Positions 60,179-64,000 of a stretch of 64,000 nucleotides of DNA are shown here, one piece after another; within the stretch, counting starts at the first letter, position 1, and each line of letters begins with the position of its first letter. Under the pieces are notes generated by a model. The model searched no databases, was not told where the DNA came from, and was given only the letters and a program-made list of their open reading frames with translations. Source of the stretch: Celerinatantimonas diazotrophica. Its GTDB lineage: Bacteria; Pseudomonadota; Gammaproteobacteria; Enterobacterales; Celerinatantimonadaceae. Both the position numbers and the translations under genes were made by a program. Location of the stretch: contig NZ_SMGD01000011.1 in assembly GCF_004339545.1 (NCBI RefSeq), positions 620,001 to 684,000 of the forward strand, read 5' to 3'.

Positions 60179-60601
60179 TTATGGCAGCTGATAATGATGG
60201 AGCCGATTACCAAAGACTTTGGCGCACGAATCGCTGCAGATAAAGTGGCGATTTTCGGTACCTTTAATCCCGCGACTTAAATAGCCTACCCCAGCGGCGG
60301 TAACCATCCACTGTTGGATATCACCATCAACCATTAATAAGCCATGGTAATTACAAGATGAATTTTGTGCCACTTTACGAAATAGTTTGGGCGAAACACC
60401 TTGAGCATGTTCGAAAAAGTTCACTACGTCGGCAGGGGAAAAACGAAAGCTCTGGCAACGCGGATCAGGAGCAGCTTGCTGATTTTGCCCCCATTTCATG
60501 GTCATCACTCGATATTGAACCGGTTTACTCGGTACAGAGCTGCAACCGACGAGCGCAACAAGAGCAGACATCGTCATTAATACAATGAGCAATTTCTTCA
60601 T
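60179..60601 (-). CDS. Hypothetical lipoprotein
   Basis: The 140-aa protein starts MKKLLIVLMTMSALVALVGCSS, a signal peptide with lipobox (Cys near residue 20). The mature part has no motif I recognise; it contains five further Cys residues (RCQSF, SSCNYHG, FICSDSCAKVF), which could form disulfides in the periplasm. It stands alone and is followed upstream by the acetyltransferase gene on the same strand. The function is unknown. Confidence 0.7.
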   Translation of the reverse strand: MKKLLIVLMTMSALVALVGCSSVPSKPVQYRVMTMKWGQNQQAAPDPRCQSFRFSPADVVNFFEHAQGVSPKLFRKVAQNSSCNYHGLLMVDGDIQQWMVTAAGVGYLSRGIKGTENRHFICSDSCAKVFGNRLHHYQLP

Positions 60602-60619
60602 GCTTTCCCCTATATTTTT

Positions 60620-61111
60620 CTATGCGGCGGTCGAATTAAACGATTCAACCCAAAGCGGCACAGGCAGCGGGCAAACCATTTTCCAACCATCTTCACCATC
60701 AGGATAATATTCACATAACAGATGAGTCCAACGAAATCCATTTTGCTGGTATAAAGCCAATGCAGCGCGATTACTGCAACGCACTTCAAGTGCAAGGGCT
60801 TGATATCCTAATGATGCGATTAACTGCTGGCCATGCGAGAGGAGTGATGAGGCAACCTTCTGACGACGAAAAGCCGGTAAAACGGCTAATGCATATAACC
60901 TTGCTCGGCGCCGAGCATTAGGCGTTAAGTAAATGGCATACCCGACTAACACATCATCTAAAAATGCTCCCCATACCTGCGCTTTAGCTCTGGTTAATAG
61001 GTAACGCAGTTGGCGACGTTTAATTTGCCCAATAAAAAAACAACTCTGTTCAATGTCGATCAATGCGTTTAGATCATTAATCGTGACCCGTCGAATTTGG
61101 GGTTTCATCAT
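60620..61111 (-). CDS. GNAT-family N-acetyltransferase
   Basis: I take the ATG pair at 61111/61108, giving MMKPQIRRVTINDLNALIDIEQ, the normal GNAT start (about 163 aa). The ATG at 61174 would add 21 residues of no family character. The acetyl-CoA binding block is LYALAVLPAFRRQKVASSLLSHGQQLI (about residues 70-96 of the short form), with an R/QxxGxA-like loop in RRQKVA. NRAALALYQQNGF is the conserved C-terminal motif. It is RimI-like in layout, but the substrate is unknown. It is followed 18 bp later by the lipoprotein gene. Confidence 0.78.
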   Translation of the reverse strand: MMKPQIRRVTINDLNALIDIEQSCFFIGQIKRRQLRYLLTRAKAQVWGAFLDDVLVGYAIYLTPNARRRARLYALAVLPAFRRQKVASSLLSHGQQLIASLGYQALALEVRCSNRAALALYQQNGFRWTHLLCEYYPDGEDGWKMVCPLPVPLWVESFNSTAA

Positions 61112-61224
61112 AGTTATTATAACTTGAGCCCATCTCAAGTCGCACAAGGATAAACGTTGGGCCATTTTGGTCATTATCCGGGGGGAAAATCAATAAATTT
61201 TTTCAATCTTCGATTCGAGTCTAT

Positions 61225-61512
61225 CCCCGGATTCCGCTTCGATCCATCCGGGCTACGGTTGTTATCGCATCACCACAAATATTGTAGCCCGGCAGAAACG
61301 CAGTGGATGCCGGGAAATCCCTTTCAACATACGAGAGCCAAATACGTTCACATAAAACCCCCGGATTCCATTTCATTTCATCCGGGCTACAGTCGTTATC
61401 GCATCACCATCAAATGGTGTAGCCCGGCAGGAGCGTGGCGGATGCCGGGGAAAAGCCACAAGAAGATAACCACCAACCCATGTAGCTCGGCAGGAGCAAA
61501 GCGGATGCCGGG
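61225..61512. repeat. REP/BIME array G: five half-units
   Basis: Units GTAGCCCGGCAGAAACGCAG..ATGCCGGG and CCCCGGATTCCATTTC..CCGGGCTAC alternate with the TTGTTATCGCATCACCATCAA linker. It ends 12 bp before the stop of the RAYT gene. Confidence 0.88.
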
Positions 61513-61524
61513 ATAGAAATATTC

Positions 61525-62028
61525 CTATTCACCGAAATAGCCATCTAACTCTTCACCTTGCCAAGAATCCGTTAAAATTCCTCGCTGGACATATTGGTGA
61601 AAGCTTGAATATGGCCAATCTTTAACACATTTTACCAAATGATGTTTATAGGGATTGCGATGAATATAATTAACATGCATTAACCAATCTTGTTCATTGC
61701 GAATGCAGTGTTCCCAATAGCGAGATTGCCAGATAAATCTAAGATGTTTATCGATTCTCTGGTGGAACAATAGAGAAAATCGACTTTTAATTGATTGAAT
61801 CAATTTAGGGAAATAAGTTGTATCGTTCGGCAGCTGCACCAGCAGGTGTATATGATCAGGCATAACTGATATTGCCTGAATATGGCATGGGTATCGGCTC
61901 AGAGCATAATGAAAGGAGTCTCTCAATAAATCTATTTGCTCTGTTAACAATTTTAGTCGGCGATTTTTAAGTGTGAGAGTGAAAAAATAGCATCCGCCCG
62001 TGATAATGACTCGCCTATAGTTGACCAT
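61525..62028 (-). CDS. REP-associated tyrosine transposase (RAYT), catalytically complete
   Basis: The 167-aa Y1/HUH transposase family protein has the metal motif in MPDHIHLLVQLP (HIH, residues 59-61) and the catalytic Tyr in NYIHRNP (Tyr121). YRRVIITGGCYFFTLTLKNRR at the N-terminus and DWPYSSFHQYVQRG near the C-terminus are typical of TnpA_REP/RAYT. Such proteins cut and rejoin single-stranded REP hairpins at a GTAG foot. It sits directly between REP arrays G and H, whose units all start with GTAG, so they are very likely its substrates. It is transcribed toward array G. Confidence 0.93.
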   Translation of the reverse strand: MVNYRRVIITGGCYFFTLTLKNRRLKLLTEQIDLLRDSFHYALSRYPCHIQAISVMPDHIHLLVQLPNDTTYFPKLIQSIKSRFSLLFHQRIDKHLRFIWQSRYWEHCIRNEQDWLMHVNYIHRNPYKHHLVKCVKDWPYSSFHQYVQRGILTDSWQGEELDGYFGE

Positions 62029-62136
62029 CTTTTCTGAATTTATTGATAAATATTATTTTTAATAATTTAACAAAAATCTATAAAAGATAAATACCTTGAT
62101 CGTTCGGTTCCAACACACCCGCATCGATCCAAGTTG

Positions 62137-62946
62137 CCCCCGGATTTCATTTCATCCGGGCTACGGTTGTTATCACATCACCATCAAATATTGTAGCCCA
62201 GCAAGAGCGCAGTGGATGCCGGGGAATCTTCCCCATTCAACACACACGCATCAAACCGAGCATTCCTCGGATTCCATTTCATCCGGGCTACGGTTGTATC
62301 GCATCACCATCAAATTATGTAGCCCGGCAGGAACGCAGTGGATGCCGGGGAATCTTCCCAATTCAACACACACGCATCAAACCGAGCATTCCTCGGATTC
62401 CATTTCATTCCATCCGGGCTACGGTTATTATCGCATCATCATCAAATATTGTAGCCCGGCAGGAACGCAGTGGATGCCGGAGAATCTTCCCAAATTCAAC
62501 CCCCACACATCAAACCGAGCATTCCTCGGATTCCATTTCATTCCATCCGGGCTACGGTTGTTATCGCATCATCATCAAATATTGTAGCCCGGCAGGAACG
62601 CAGTGGATGCCGGGGAATCTTCCCAAATTCAACACCCACACATCAAACCAAGCAGTCCCCGGATTCCGCTTCGCTCCATCCGGGCTACGATTGTTATCGC
62701 ATCACCATCAAATGGTGTAGCCCAGCAAGAGCGCAGTGGATGCCGGGAATATCCCCAATTTAGCACACACGCATCCAACCGGGCATTCCCCGGATTTCAT
62801 TTCATCCAGGCTACGATTGTTATCGCATCACCATCAAATCATGTAGCCCGGCAGGAACGTAGTGGATGCCGGGAATCATCCCCAATTCAAAACACGATTG
62901 TCAAACCGGGCATTCCTCGGATTCCATTTCATCTCATCCGGGCGAC
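62137..62946. repeat. REP/BIME array H: tandem array of about 13 half-units
   Basis: Six forward units GTAGCCCGGCAGGAACGCAG..ATGCCGGGG begin at 62193, 62319, 62451, 62584, 62717 and 62843, spaced 126-134 bp, with seven reverse units (GGATTCCATTTC..CCGGGCTACG) between. The linkers TTGTTATCGCATCACCATCAAAT and AATTCAACACACACGCATCAAACCG are conserved as well, so whole dimers were amplified. The open frames across this array are by-products of the repeat. Confidence 0.9.
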
Positions 62947-63079
62947 GATAAATACCGATGCTTATTTCATAATGAATAAACCTAATAACAATTTAATAAT
63001 TATCAATTAATTTATATAAACTCAAATTTACGTAAATATTCTGGTTGTTTCCTCTTACTTTTGGAAAGGTAAAACCGCA

Positions 63080-63160
63080 AAACAGGCAGGTCAACATCCA
63101 ACACGCCTCGTTCTCCTTGTTGAAACGAGATGGACGGATTCCTCTCGCCGCTGCCTGTTT
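63080..63160. other. Possible structured leader: nested inverted repeats before the ABC gene
   Basis: AAACAGGCAG at 63080-63089 is the exact complement of CTGCCTGTTT at 63151-63160. Inside, CTCGTT (63107-63112) pairs with AACGAG (63124-63129). The RNA could form an outer stem with an inner hairpin, 57 bp before the ABC gene start. I cannot tell whether it is a leader RNA, a small RNA or an element trace. Confidence 0.4.
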
Positions 63161-63216
63161 GTCAGCATTATTAGTGATCAATCCCCGAATCACCCAACTG
63201 CTCTGGAGGATTCAAC

Positions 63217-64000
63217 ATGCTTAAAGTCAGCAAGTTGATGCGCAAATATGGACGATTCACCGCGGTCAAGGATGCCACATTCACAATTGAACAAGGCGAA
63301 ATTGTTGGTCTACTCGGCCACAATGGCGCAGGTAAAACCACTATTTTAAAGATGCTCAGTGGGTATTTGGAGCCTCATCAGGGTTCAATCGAACTCGATG
63401 GCATTGATGTTATTCAAACCCCTAAACAGGCGCAAACGCTCATCGGCTACCTGCCAGAAAATTTACCTTTATACGGCGAAATGTCGGTTGCCGAATACTT
63501 AAATTATGCGGCAACGATTAAAGGCATAGACCATGCCCACCGAACGAGTGAGATTAAACGAGTCATCCTCGCAACAGATATTAAGGACAAGGCATTAAAC
63601 CGGGTAGATACCCTTTCTCGAGGCTATAAACAACGGGTTGGCGTGGCCCAAGCGTTGCTCGGGGATCCTCGTTTTTTGATTTTGGATGAGCCTACTAACG
63701 GATTGGATCCAACCCAAACCTTTCAGATGCGCAATCTCATTAAAGACGTCGCCAAACACGCCACTGTCATCCTCTCCACTCACATCATGCAAGAGGTAGA
63801 AGCGCTCTGTGACCGAGTTTTGATCATCCGCGCCGGAGAACTGGCGGTAGATTCATGTCTCGAAGAGCTCAAACAAACCCATCAGTTAATTGTGCAGACT
63901 ACGCTCAGCCTCTCCCAACTGAATGATGCACTCTCTAACATCGACGGCATTGTAGAGGTGCGGTGTGCCAATAAACATACCCCAAACAATTTCCACATTG
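63217..64000 (+). CDS. ABC-2 type transporter ATPase (partial, runs off window)
   Basis: ATG 63217 follows GGAGGA and the frame stays open to the window edge (261 codons), which is why no complete ORF is seen. Motifs are Walker A GHNGAGKTT (about residues 35-43), Q-loop region IGYLPENLPLYGEM, signature LSRGYKQRVGVAQALLGDP (about 134-152), Walker B FLILDEPTNGLDP and the switch His in LSTHIMQEV. The signature LSRGY replaces LSGGQ, common in ATPases of GldA/CcmA-like ABC-2 exporters. Membrane partners would be expected downstream. Confidence 0.92.
   Translation, partial: MLKVSKLMRKYGRFTAVKDATFTIEQGEIVGLLGHNGAGKTTILKMLSGYLEPHQGSIELDGIDVIQTPKQAQTLIGYLPENLPLYGEMSVAEYLNYAATIKGIDHAHRTSEIKRVILATDIKDKALNRVDTLSRGYKQRVGVAQALLGDPRFLILDEPTNGLDPTQTFQMRNLIKDVAKHATVILSTHIMQEVEALCDRVLIIRAGELAVDSCLEELKQTHQLIVQTTLSLSQLNDALSNIDGIVEVRCANKHTPNNFHI

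Noticed and set aside
60061-60243. Small plus-strand ORF of 60 codons
   Set aside because: It overlaps the end of the lipoprotein gene, has no RBS and no recognisable sequence.
62137-62946. Regular 126-134-bp spacing that could suggest a CRISPR array
   Set aside because: Repeats are imperfect palindromes, the intervening DNA is conserved instead of unique, and no cas gene is near.
62096-63010. Long open frames across the REP array, up to 163 codons
   Set aside because: They consist of repeated REP translations (such as FHPGYG and CSPAG blocks), lack start signals and occur in several frames at once.
62993-63193. Minus-strand ORF of 66 codons containing a CLFCG motif
   Set aside because: It has no RBS, is Lys/Asn-rich at its end and covers the inverted repeats; a coding role is not supported.

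Overview
The window looks like chromosomal DNA of a gammaproteobacterium. Many proteins align along their length with enteric or Vibrio-type genes (uxuA/uxuB, poxB, ugd, yffB-dapE-ypfN, fur, ettA, yjbEFGH), and the surface-polysaccharide locus has a Vibrio-like layout (YjbEFGH set, Wzi, large SLBB export protein, Wzz, JUMPstart/ops). The genus cannot be fixed from sequence alone; a relative of Vibrionaceae, Aeromonadales or Celerinatantimonas would fit.

Layout. 1-1,370: start of a PqiA-like gene, a decayed small mobile element, a perfect 19-bp palindrome and a MipA-type outer membrane protein. 1,447-10,560: a divergent hexuronate regulon. The leftward arm carries TRAP permease subunits, a GH31 glycosidase and uxuB; the rightward arm carries the TRAP binding protein, a UxuR-like GntR regulator and uxuA. 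The shared control region has a CRP-like site and TGGTTAACCA-type operators. 10,619-15,665: a secreted type-B carboxylesterase, then a stand-alone sugar-binding protein next to a chemoreceptor. 15,725-16,291: an intact ORF related to REP-associated tyrosine transposases (RAYT) in which the catalytic residues are gone. 16,663-20,203: yffB-dapE-M15 peptidase-membrane protein-ypfN-fur. 20,416-23,655: a marR-emrAB efflux operon with palindromic operators. 24,238-31,291: an AsmA-like DUF748 protein, poxB and ugd.

31,827-57,330 is devoted to the cell surface and is all on the minus strand: yjbEFGH, then a long polysaccharide operon read from a JUMPstart/ops element at about 57.3 kb. Its order is wzi, wza-like SLBB, wzz, wzx, SDR, MenD-like TPP enzyme, pyruvyl-transferase-like, two GT2, wzy, GT2, rmlBACD, a manC remnant, a dead ISAs1-type IS and a WcaJ-type initiating transferase. 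The central part (42.4-51.9 kb) is strikingly AT-rich, as expected for a transferred serotype island. After it come ettA, a small lipoprotein, a GNAT acetyltransferase, a catalytically intact RAYT and the start of an ABC-2 ATPase.

The most distinctive large-scale feature is roughly 50 copies of GTAG-headed palindromic REP units in eight clusters (23.7, 27.4, 31.3, 35.9, 53.0, 59.6, 61.2 and 62.1 kb). The intact RAYT sits between two of these clusters. A second family, of 151-269-bp MITE-like elements with 10-bp-plus inverted ends, occurs three times. The observations I rate highest are the RAYT paralog with altered catalytic residues and the MenD-like/SDR/pyruvyl-transferase group in the polysaccharide island.
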